Below, piece by piece: positions 1-5,761 of a stretch of 9,878 bases of DNA. Each line of letters begins with the position of its first letter. Position 1 is the first letter of the stretch. This DNA is from Hylemonella sp. UBA6679 (GTDB lineage: Bacteria; Pseudomonadota; Gammaproteobacteria; Burkholderiales; Burkholderiaceae_C), in assembly GCA_002454975.1 (NCBI GenBank), contig DKJZ01000072.1, positions 1 through 9,878 of the forward strand. The letters run 5' to 3'. The notes beneath the pieces are model-generated. The model worked only from the letters and a program-made list of their open reading frames with translations. It searched no databases and was not told the DNA's origin. Position numbers and translations under genes: made by a program.

Positions 1-64
1 GGAGGTCGCATGCTTTCTTCGATCCATCCGGAGGAGACAGCGTTCGCTACCTCGCGCGTCTGGG

Positions 65-94
65 CTGATCAGTCACAAATAAGCAACTGATCAG
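65..94. repeat. Exact inverted repeat built from two CTGATCAG palindromes
   Basis: The arms CTGATCAGT (65-73) and ACTGATCAG (86-94) are perfect reverse complements separated by 12 bases. Each arm contains the 8-base palindrome CTGATCAG, so the site can also be read as two directly repeated operators 21 bases apart, two helical turns. No T-run follows on either strand, so an intrinsic terminator is unlikely. It lies about 75 bases upstream of the 168-527 gene and could be a regulator site for it. The binding protein is unknown. Confidence 0.5.
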
Positions 95-167
95 AAAGGT
101 TGGATGAATCGCTTTACTTCGCCCTCAAGTAGAGCGTTCATAGAGGCATCGCAGCAAGGACAAGCCA

Positions 168-527
168 ATGAACAGCAACACGACACCAAAAACACAAAAC
201 GAAGCCTGGGGCTTTTGGGGAACGATGGGCGGTCACGCCTGCGTGGCCTGGCCCGTCGCCATGCAACAGATCGCCGAGGTCACAGGCGAACCTCTTGAAT
301 CGGTCCGGGCATTCCTGGACAGCAAGCAAGGCAGGCACTTCGCCGATTCGGTCCGAGACGGACTGGCCGCAGGCCTTTCGATCAACGCTGCTGTCGCCCA
401 AGCCATCGCCAAATGGATGGATTGGAAGATTGGCCGACTCACGGCGCGGGAAACTGGCATCCCGCGAGGCTTGCCTTACCTGACCGGCTTTGTGATCCAC
501 TGTGGCTTGGATGAGGTCTGCTACTGA
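168..527 (+). CDS. Conserved phage/integrated-element hypothetical protein, 119 aa
   Basis: No function is assigned. I recall similar proteins from prophages and integrated elements of proteobacteria, with the same features: an N-terminal segment EAWGFWGTMG (about residues 12-21), a helical middle (QIAEVTGEPLESVRAFLDSK), a run of Ala-rich helix, and a C-terminal GIPRGLPYLTGFVIH block (about 97-111). There is no signal peptide or membrane segment. The ATG at 168 is preceded by AAGGA with a 6-base spacer, which favours this start over the other-frame ATG at 104. The stop overlaps the 3' end of the minus-strand methyltransferase by 7 bases (521-527), so the two genes converge. The conserved aromatic-rich ends suggest a compact globular protein. 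Family recognition is from memory and unverified. Confidence 0.75.
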   Translation: MNSNTTPKTQNEAWGFWGTMGGHACVAWPVAMQQIAEVTGEPLESVRAFLDSKQGRHFADSVRDGLAAGLSINAAVAQAIAKWMDWKIGRLTARETGIPRGLPYLTGFVIHCGLDEVCY

Positions 528-1780
528 GCCACAGGCTCGGCATGTTTAGATGTAGCGGCGTTGGCAAATGAAACGCCATCGTCCTCACGTACCGCCTGCT
601 GGCCGGTGTAGTCCTCCCAGCGTTTAATGATCACGTCCACGAACTTAGGATCGAGTTCAATAAGGCGGGCCTGACGCCCGGTCTTCTCACTGGCGATCAG
701 GGTGGTTCCAGAGCCGCCGAAGAGGTCCAGCACAATGTCCCGGCTCTTCGAGGAATTCTTGATGGCCCGCTCGACCAGCTCGACCGGCTTCATGGTCGGG
801 TGCAAATCGTTGACCCTGGGCTTGTTGTAGTTCCAGATGTCCGATTGGTCCCTGTCGCCGCACCAGAAATGGTCCGAGCCCTGCTTCCATCCGTACAGAA
901 TCGGCTCGTACTGACGCTGATAATCCGCGCGCCCAAGCGTGAAAGTGTTCTTGGCCCAGATGATGAACGTGGACCACTTACCCCCTGCCTTGATCCAGGC
1001 CTTTTGCAGGGTGTGCAGCTCCGACGAGCTCATGCACACGTAGCAGGCACCCTTGGTAACCAGGAGCAGGTTCAGGCAGGCGTCGTAGAGGAACTGGAAG
1101 AACCCCTCACCCAGATCGTCGTTCATGATGCGCCGGTCTTTGCCGCGCATCTTGTCCTTGGCACTGTTGCCGTAGTCCACGTTGTAAGGTGGATCGGTGA
1201 AGGCCATGTCGGCCAGTTGGCCACCCATGAGGCGCTCCACATCCGACAGGATCGTTGAGTCGCCACAAAGGAGGCGGTGGTTGCCGAGAATCCACAAGTC
1301 CCCAGGTCTGGAAACAGGATCTACTGGTGCTTCTGGGATTGCGTCATCCTCAGTCAAACCACCGCCTGACTCGTCGCCGTTGAGCAGCTCTTCGAGCTCC
1401 TTGTCGGTGAAACCCATCAGGTCCAGATCGAAGTCGGCCGCTTTGAGCTCGGCCAACTCGAGTTTCAACAGTTCCTCGTCCCAGCCAGCGTTCTCGGCCA
1501 ACCGGTTGTCGGCCAGGATGTAGGCCTTCTTCTGCTCGGGCGTCAGGTGGGCCAGTTCGATGACCGGTACCTCCTTGAGGCTCAGCTTTCTGGCTGCCAT
1601 CAAGCGCCCGTGACCGGCGATCACGCCCTTGTCACCGTCTGTGAGGATCGGGTTGGTCCAGCCGAACTCGGTGATCGAGGCCGCGATCTGTGCCACCTGG
1701 GCATCGCTGTGGGTTCGGGCATTGCGTGCGTAGGGGACGAGTGCGTCCACTGGGACCATTCGGATCTCAGGATGATTCAT
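521..1780 (-). CDS. ParB-domain site-specific DNA methyltransferase (orphan, phage type)
   Basis: This 419-aa protein fuses a ParB/Srx-like N-terminal domain (about residues 7-105, with PYARNARTH and GHGRL) to an S-adenosylmethionine-dependent DNA methyltransferase (about 160-395). The catalytic motif IV is DPPY (196-199), which fits N6-adenine or N4-cytosine methylation. HPTMKP (327-332) corresponds to motif X and FGGSGTT (354-360) to motif I. Motif IV before motif I gives the beta-class order, with the target recognition region between. Length fits phage ParB-methyltransferases. No restriction endonuclease lies beside it, so it is probably an orphan enzyme that protects element DNA or alters gene expression. 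The ATG at 1780 has no clear ribosome binding site (CCCCCCC precedes it); an ATG at residue 8 is the alternative start. The target sequence cannot be read from the protein. Confidence 0.93.
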   Translation of the reverse strand: MNHPEIRMVPVDALVPYARNARTHSDAQVAQIAASITEFGWTNPILTDGDKGVIAGHGRLMAARKLSLKEVPVIELAHLTPEQKKAYILADNRLAENAGWDEELLKLELAELKAADFDLDLMGFTDKELEELLNGDESGGGLTEDDAIPEAPVDPVSRPGDLWILGNHRLLCGDSTILSDVERLMGGQLADMAFTDPPYNVDYGNSAKDKMRGKDRRIMNDDLGEGFFQFLYDACLNLLLVTKGACYVCMSSSELHTLQKAWIKAGGKWSTFIIWAKNTFTLGRADYQRQYEPILYGWKQGSDHFWCGDRDQSDIWNYNKPRVNDLHPTMKPVELVERAIKNSSKSRDIVLDLFGGSGTTLIASEKTGRQARLIELDPKFVDVIIKRWEDYTGQQAVREDDGVSFANAATSKHAEPVAQ

Positions 1781-1824
1781 GGGGGGGACCGGTAAAATTG
1801 TCCGAAAAACGAGAATGTCTTGCA

Positions 1825-2046
1825 GTGCAAATCAAAGTAATTCGCGGGGTTCTGGCCCGCAAAAGCCCGACTGAGGCCACAGCATCCGGAGCAGGCTTTA
1901 CGCCGCTGATTGCTGGGACCTACGAAGTGGGATCAGAAGTTCATGGCCGTCTGGAGGTTTTCCGGGAGGGAAAACCGACCGTGTACATGCCGCTTGAAAA
2001 GCTGGTGGAGTACGAGACCGCTGGAGAAATCGAAGTTCATCGATAG
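1825..2046 (+). CDS. Small hypothetical protein, about 73 aa, opposite to the flanking genes
   Basis: The frame reads QIKVIRGVLARKSP, then AGTYEVGSEVHGRLEVFREG, then KPTVYMPLEKLVEYETAGEIEVHR before the stop. This alternates beta-strand-like stretches with a short terminal helix and looks like a genuine small beta-rich protein. The GTG at 1825 is my preferred start because the plausible protein sequence begins there. A TTG at 1798 behind a G-rich tract is an alternative. The ATG at 1690 would put 45 residues inside the methyltransferase gene in a frame that looks like antisense shadow. The gene lies between two minus-strand genes: it is divergent from the methyltransferase and tail to tail with the DUF6362-like gene. 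Function is unknown. No cysteine cluster, HTH or membrane segment is visible. Confidence 0.55.
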   Translation: MQIKVIRGVLARKSPTEATASGAGFTPLIAGTYEVGSEVHGRLEVFREGKPTVYMPLEKLVEYETAGEIEVHR

Positions 2047-2056
2047 AAGTCGGACA

Positions 2057-2097
2057 ACAGTCAGTAAACGTCGATGTCATCGACTGTGTGTGACTGT
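2057..2097. repeat. 41-base nested dyad in the tail-to-tail gap
   Basis: A 15-base perfect palindrome, GTCGATG-T-CATCGAC (2070-2084), is flanked symmetrically by ACAGTCA (2057-2063) and its exact complement TGACTGT (2091-2097). All three elements share the same centre, T2077. It starts 10 bases after the stop of the small plus-strand gene. There is no following T-run, so an operator or recombination site is at least as likely as a terminator. Confidence 0.5.
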
Positions 2098-2156
2098 CTC
2101 TGCACTCGTTTGTCCACCGTAGATGAAAATGTAGCTGCAAATCGCCAAAATGTTGC

Positions 2157-2232
2157 AGCGTGTTTTGGCACCAAAAACCGCGCATTCACTTTTCAGATTG
2201 AATTGCGCCGCGCATGCACGCCAAAACACGCT
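2157..2232. repeat. 76-base nested inverted repeat (13-base perfect outer arms)
   Basis: AGCGTGTTTTGGC (2157-2169) pairs perfectly with GCCAAAACACGCT (2220-2232). Within the 50-base interior, GCGCATTCA (2180-2188) pairs with TGAATTGCGC (2199-2208) apart from one bulged T at 2204, leaving a 10-base loop. The element could fold as an RNA or extrude as a cruciform. It sits just downstream of the end of the long minus-strand operon. Possible roles are an RNA 3' end structure, a recombination site, or a small non-autonomous repeat. No function is established. Confidence 0.5.
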
Positions 2233-2255
2233 AATTTCCTCTCTGGTTCGAATCC

Positions 2256-2651
2256 TCACTGTTTGAGTTGCGCTGCCTGCCTGTTGAGCAGATCGGCCAC
2301 CACCTGCATGTCCCGCTTCCAGCGTCTCCACGCCGTCGTACGGTCACAAGCAAAGCGCTTGCTGATCTCCACCCAGTCAAAGCGCTTGGCCCGCATCCAC
2401 ACCAGGTGACGCTCGTCGAGTTCGAGCATCTGCACCCAACGCATGACTTCGAGCATTCGCTCCACATCCCGTGGGGACGGGGGCGGCAATCGGTACACCT
2501 TGTGCGGATCCGGGTAGGCGTCACTTGGCAAGATCACGATGGGCCAGGTGCTGGCGTAGCCCTGCACCATCACGCGTGGCAGGCGCCTGGCCGTTCTGGC
2601 CGCATCGACAAATCGGTCTGCCACCGTCTCGACTGTCCAGACTTCAACCAT
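2256..2651 (-). CDS. DUF6362-like helix-turn-helix protein, 131 aa
   Basis: The C-terminal part contains a clear helix-turn-helix, FDWVEISKRFACDRTTAWRR (residues 91-110), the pattern I associate with DUF6362 proteins of phages and integrated elements. It is preceded by a proline-rich segment (about 41-60) and the helix ERMLEVMRWVQML. It is probably a DNA-binding protein; a regulator or a small-terminase-like role are both possible and neither is shown. The start at ATG 2651 is chosen because GGGAGG lies about 6 bases upstream and the ATG overlaps the stop of the preceding 76-aa gene (ATGGTTGA), implying translational coupling. A longer reading frame to 2840 has implausible composition beyond this ATG. 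It is the last gene of the operon that begins at 7706. Confidence 0.85.
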   Translation of the reverse strand: MVEVWTVETVADRFVDAARTARRLPRVMVQGYASTWPIVILPSDAYPDPHKVYRLPPPSPRDVERMLEVMRWVQMLELDERHLVWMRAKRFDWVEISKRFACDRTTAWRRWKRDMQVVADLLNRQAAQLKQ

Positions 2652-2874
2652 GGCCACCTCCCTTGGGTTGACCCTGGCCATGGCCTTGCCCATAGAGCCG
2701 CTCGCCAATGCTGCGAATGAGTTGGCGCTCCAGAAAATCCAGGCGATCGTCTTCGTCCGAGACGACCAGGATGTGCTGCTCGCGCCACCCCTGGCGCTTG
2801 GCCGCCTCGACGTCCATGGGAGTAGCCTGCATGCGCCCAAGGGGCGATGGGTAACGTGCTGGAGGGATCTTCAT
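2644..2874 (-). CDS. Conserved small phage hypothetical protein, 76 aa
   Basis: The product begins MKIPPARYPSPLGRMQATPM and has a conserved-looking core, DVEAAKRQGWREQHILVV (residues 21-38), followed by a charged helix, DRLDFLERQLIRSIGERLYG (43-62), and a Gly-rich tail. I recall similar small proteins next to DUF6362-like genes in proteobacterial phage elements, but no function is known. The ATG at 2874 has GGAGG about 8 bases upstream. It overlaps the stop of the 66-aa gene as ATGA, and its own stop overlaps the start of the DUF6362-like gene by 8 bases, so all three should be translationally coupled. No catalytic motif, cysteine cluster or membrane segment is visible. Confidence 0.75.
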   Translation of the reverse strand: MKIPPARYPSPLGRMQATPMDVEAAKRQGWREQHILVVSDEDDRLDFLERQLIRSIGERLYGQGHGQGQPKGGGHG

Positions 2875-3071
2875 ACCTGCCCTCCAAACGAAATATTCCG
2901 ATGCGCCGCTGGGAAGTCAAAAACGGACTTGTCCGGTTTTGACAATGGGTCTGACGCTTTTGACGGTACAAAACACTCCTTCTCTTTATGCGCGTCTACG
3001 CGCCCGCGTAAAGAACCAATGTAATGACTCGTCAGTTGCGTCAAAGAGCCAATATCTGAAATCTTTTTCAT
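2871..3071 (-). CDS. Small hypothetical protein of the replication operon, 66 aa
   Basis: The sequence starts MKKISDIGSLTQLTSHYIGS, continues with a basic stretch (LRGRVDAHKEKE) and ends with FPAAHRNISFGGQV. I do not recognise the family. The case for a real gene is positional. It starts 12 bases after the primase stop, has the strong ribosome site GAGAGGAAA abutting that stop, and ends in an ATGA overlap with the next gene. The basic character and the Ser/Lys-rich middle are compatible with a nucleic-acid-binding or adaptor role, but this is only a guess. Its coding DNA also holds a 28-base palindrome and a hairpin, so the stretch may act at DNA or RNA level instead of, or as well as, coding. 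Confidence 0.6.
   Translation of the reverse strand: MKKISDIGSLTQLTSHYIGSLRGRVDAHKEKECFVPSKASDPLSKPDKSVFDFPAAHRNISFGGQV
2916..2943. repeat. 28-base near-perfect palindrome plus a spaced third half-site
   Basis: GTCAAAAACGGAC (2916-2928) and GTCCGGTTTTGAC (2931-2943) are 13-base inverted arms with one mismatch and a TT centre. A further TTTTGAC at 2958-2964 follows the right-hand TTTTGAC at a 21-base interval, two helical turns. This is the layout of a protein-binding operator. It lies inside the 66-aa gene near its 3' end. No regulator can be named. Confidence 0.5.
2983..3014. repeat. Stem-loop with alternative GC-rich palindrome
   Basis: TCTTTATGCG (2983-2992) pairs with CGCGTAAAGA (3005-3014) with one mismatch. 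Nested inside the same stretch is the competing exact palindrome GCGCGT-CT-ACGCGC (2990-3003). The two foldings are mutually exclusive, which is typical of RNA switches but may be chance in GC-rich DNA. It lies within the 66-aa gene, 70 bases from its start. Confidence 0.35.
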
Positions 3072-3083
3072 TGAAATTTCCTC

Positions 3084-5402
3084 TCAATCATCGTTGTACG
3101 GATAGGACCGGGCAGGCAAAGAGGTGGGCTGTTTGAGGTCGATCCCCTGATAGCCACGCACACCCATGGAGTTGCGCCACTTGTCAAAGCGTCTGGCCAA
3201 CAAGGCGTCTGAAAACCGGCGCTGCGTGCCTATGTACTCACCACTGAGTTCGGCCCACTGCTTCCAGTCGTTGAAGAGCGTGGCCGTCAATGCCTTGTGA
3301 TTGACGCCCAGATTGCAGCGCTCAGTCATCCATCTGCCCATGGCGTCCTCGGCCTCGAAGTACTCCTCGGTCGCGCTCACCACAGACCTGGGCTGGCTCA
3401 GACCTTGGCTTTGCCAGAGCAGGCAGCCCTGGACGGCCCAGGCCATGATTCCGTCGCGCTCAGCCAGCAGCTTCTCGGTCAGGAGCGGATCGCGCTTTTC
3501 TGGAGGGACCGTGATCGTGAAAGGGATCAGGTGCATGCGGCGGCGCATGGCCTCATCGATGTTGCGGATGGCAGGCTTGTGGTTACCGGCAATCAAGAGC
3601 TTGAACTGCGGTCTGTAGGTAAAGAAGTCCTGGTGCATCAGGCGCGCCGTGATGTCATCCCCACCCGTGATCGCCTTGATCTTGGATTCGTTCCAGCGCC
3701 TGCCTTGCTCTGTCTCAGTTGCCGATACAAAGCGTGCACCACGCAGTCCTGCCAGATCGGTGGGGTGCCGGTCCGAGCGCGACTCCATGAAGGTGTCCAT
3801 AGGAGCGTTGGCGGCATAGTCGCCCAGCACCGTGGAGATTACGTTCACGAAGACCGACTTGCCGTTTGCACCGGTGCCGTACAGGAAAAACAGTGCGTGG
3901 GTGCTGATGTCGCCCGTCAGGCAGTAACCCACCACACGCTGCAGGTAGTCCTGCAACTCGTCATCACCCCCTGTGACGTTGACCAAGAAATTTCGCCAAA
4001 CCGGGCAATCCCCTTGCGGGGTGGCCGTAGTCACCTTGGTCATGCGGCGCTCGCGGTCATGCGGACCACGCGCACCAGTGCGAAGATCCACGATGCCACC
4101 AGGCGTGTTGAGTAGCCAGACGCTTGAGTCCCACTCATCGACCGAGGCACTGTGGCGCGGCTCGGAGCGCACAATGCGCTCGATCGCCGAGATCGTTCCA
4201 GAACTGGCCAAGCGACCTTTGAGCTTGGTGCCATCGGCATGCACTGAAGCTGCCCGGCAAATCAGGCGACACAGGTGCATGACATACAAGGCCTTGTCGA
4301 TGTTCCAGCGCACGCCGTTCCACACAAGCCACTTGCTCCATGGTGCGCAGTAGCGCCATTCCTCGGCGAACTGGTGAGAAAAGGCCATGGCCAGCCCATC
4401 CTCGTTCGTGTAGTCGATCCCATCGACCAGCTGCATGGGCGTGTGTGCGTCTATCTGATGCACCACCGGCACGCGCTCGCCAACGGCAAGAAAGCCAGCT
4501 ATGTCAAAGCCGTCTTGCACCGCATCGGCCACATCCCAGCCCTCGGGCTTTTCTGCCGGGGGCTGCAAGATGACGCAGGACTTGGCCCCAGCCCGCATGA
4601 TGGCCTGCGAAGCATGGTCGGCATATTGCCAGCCAGGTTTGTCGCGATCTGGCCAGATCAGGACGTGCTTGCCAGACAGAGGGGACCAGTCGGTTTTCTC
4701 AACTGGTGCGTTGGCACCGTGCATGGCCGTGGTGGCGCACACACCCAGATCAATCAATGCTTGAGCGCACTTTTCGCCCTCCACCATCACGACCTCCTCA
4801 GCCTTGAGCATGCCCGGCTGGTTGTACAGCGGACGCGGCTCAGGTGGAGCCATCTTGCGGCGGCGCACATCCCATGGCCTGAACTCCTTGCGGCCCGGCT
4901 CTGGGTCGTAGCGGTACACCACGGCGATGAGTTTTCCGCTGGCATCCTGGTAATCCCACTTGGCTGTTGCAGGTCCCAGCTCATCCACGGCAGGGGCTTT
5001 GGCTTTGCTCGCGGCCACCGCGCTGACGGGCATAGCCGAGACGCGTCCGAGCCAGCCTTTAGCCCGTTCGAGCACCTGGGGAAACTGGGCCTGCACATCG
5101 AGGTTGTAGTAGCGGGCGATGAGGTCGAGGATGTCTCCGCCCTCACCCGTGGCGCGGTCGGTCCACAGCCCCACCTTAGGACCAGAGAGCAAAAGCTCCA
5201 GGCTGTCGCCCGGCCCTCCCATCACATCGCCCACCAGGTATTTGTTCTGGCGGCGCTTTCCTGAGGGCCAGATATCCAGAGCCAGCAAGGGCAGCTGGTC
5301 ATTCAAGGCTGCGCGGATTTCATCCTTCTCTCGGGCAGCATCAGTACTGTCCCCTGCCATCTTGCGGGTGTGACCACCGGGGGCATCATTGAAGTCAAGC
5401 AT
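3084..5402 (-). CDS. Phage primase-helicase: TOPRIM domain plus P4-type SF3 helicase, 772 aa
   Basis: This is the replication enzyme of the module. The N-terminal half resembles P4-like primases: a WTDRATGEGGDILDLIARY segment (80-98) where the gap before TOPRIM begins, then a TOPRIM domain with the glutamate motif VMVEGEKCA (205-213) and the acidic motif IWPDRDKPG (249-257). The C-terminal half has a D5-N-like region (about 425-500, including LLNTPGGIVDLRTG) and an SF3 helicase with Walker A GTGANGKS (509-516), sensor-like LIAGNHKP (603-610) and a basic RRR (620-622) in arginine-finger position. It is expected to prime and unwind DNA at the element origin, like P4 alpha protein. ATG 5402 has GGGAGGTG 5 bases upstream and overlaps the preceding HTH gene by 8 bases. 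Length and motifs appear intact. No N-terminal zinc ribbon is obvious. Confidence 0.95.
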   Translation of the reverse strand: MLDFNDAPGGHTRKMAGDSTDAAREKDEIRAALNDQLPLLALDIWPSGKRRQNKYLVGDVMGGPGDSLELLLSGPKVGLWTDRATGEGGDILDLIARYYNLDVQAQFPQVLERAKGWLGRVSAMPVSAVAASKAKAPAVDELGPATAKWDYQDASGKLIAVVYRYDPEPGRKEFRPWDVRRRKMAPPEPRPLYNQPGMLKAEEVVMVEGEKCAQALIDLGVCATTAMHGANAPVEKTDWSPLSGKHVLIWPDRDKPGWQYADHASQAIMRAGAKSCVILQPPAEKPEGWDVADAVQDGFDIAGFLAVGERVPVVHQIDAHTPMQLVDGIDYTNEDGLAMAFSHQFAEEWRYCAPWSKWLVWNGVRWNIDKALYVMHLCRLICRAASVHADGTKLKGRLASSGTISAIERIVRSEPRHSASVDEWDSSVWLLNTPGGIVDLRTGARGPHDRERRMTKVTTATPQGDCPVWRNFLVNVTGGDDELQDYLQRVVGYCLTGDISTHALFFLYGTGANGKSVFVNVISTVLGDYAANAPMDTFMESRSDRHPTDLAGLRGARFVSATETEQGRRWNESKIKAITGGDDITARLMHQDFFTYRPQFKLLIAGNHKPAIRNIDEAMRRRMHLIPFTITVPPEKRDPLLTEKLLAERDGIMAWAVQGCLLWQSQGLSQPRSVVSATEEYFEAEDAMGRWMTERCNLGVNHKALTATLFNDWKQWAELSGEYIGTQRRFSDALLARRFDKWRNSMGVRGYQGIDLKQPTSLPARSYPYNDD

Positions 5403-5682
5403 CTACACCTCCCGTTTGAGATGAATTTGCGTATCTGATCTGCTCAGCTGCGTACCTCACTTGCCATTTGTGAAGTTCCCGGATTCGGTAGCGCACCATG
5501 CGATTGATCGAGTAGTAAGGGATTCCCAACTCAGTGCGCTTGCGGGCATCGATGAAGTAGTACAGCGGCAAATTCAGCGCTGCAGAAGCCTGTTCAGCCG
5601 TGACGAGATAGTCATCAGAGAAGTCAGCTGGGATATGCCTTGGTTGCTTTTGAGCAGAAATGTTTGATTTGTTTTTTTTCAT
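5395..5682 (-). CDS. Small winged-HTH / excisionase-like DNA-binding protein, 95 aa
   Basis: The core DDYLVTAEQASAALNLPLYYF (residues 23-43), continuing through IPYYSINRMVRYRIRELHKW (54-73), matches the MerR-like winged HTH plan used by AlpA regulators and excisionases: recognition helix, a short wing carrying RYR, and a C-terminal helix. The N-terminus is Lys/Asn-rich and probably unstructured. Its position immediately before the primase, with an 8-base stop/start overlap (ATGCTTGA), suggests it acts in control of replication or directs the primase to an origin; that is an inference. ATG 5682 has GGGAAGA about 8 bases upstream, and a stable hairpin lies in the leader at 5699-5720. Confidence 0.82.
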   Translation of the reverse strand: MKKNKSNISAQKQPRHIPADFSDDYLVTAEQASAALNLPLYYFIDARKRTELGIPYYSINRMVRYRIRELHKWQVRYAAEQIRYANSSQTGGVDA

Positions 5683-5698
5683 GAAAACAGTCTTCCCT

Positions 5699-5720
5699 GC
5701 AGGCGGCTTTCGCCGCCCGC
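5699..5720 (-). promoter_or_regulatory. Leader hairpin with a GAAA tetraloop before the second HTH gene
   Basis: Read on the transcribed (minus) strand, GGCGGC-GAAA-GCCGCC forms a 6-base-pair GC stem closed by a GNRA tetraloop, with outer bases GCG/TGC extending it. It ends 16 bases before the HTH start codon, just outside the GGGAAGA ribosome site. No U-run follows directly (AGGGAAGACTG), so it is a poor terminator. An RNA stability, processing or partial attenuation role between 5762 and 5682 is more likely. Confidence 0.5.
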
Positions 5721-5761
5721 ATCGGTTGGTTTTTGAAGATTGAGGAGACGCTCCGCCGAAC

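Noticed and set aside
2077..2229. Possible 50-aa minus-strand GTG gene after the DUF6362-like gene, with a GAGAGGAAA ribosome-like site
   Set aside because: The ribosome-like site matches that of the 66-aa gene and is tempting, but the frame runs straight through the 76-base nested repeat and half of the 41-base dyad, has four scattered Cys and looks like non-coding sequence. Ribosome profiling could reverse this.
2241..2330. tRNA gene suggested by GGTTCGAATCC
   Set aside because: The outer T-stem does not pair, there is no acceptor stem, anticodon arm or CCA end, and the right side is coding for the DUF6362-like protein.
3297..5264. Long plus-strand ORFs (272 aa at 3297-4115 and 329 aa at 4275-5264) opposite the primase
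   Set aside because: They lie entirely antisense to a gene with intact TOPRIM and SF3 motifs, are His/Arg/Gln-rich, have no ribosome site of note and show no recognisable domain. They are shadows of GC-rich codon use.
5699..5720. Intrinsic terminator after the DUF6511-like gene
   Set aside because: The stem is strong but the following minus-strand bases are AGGGAAGACTG, without a U-tract, and the next gene starts 16 bases later.
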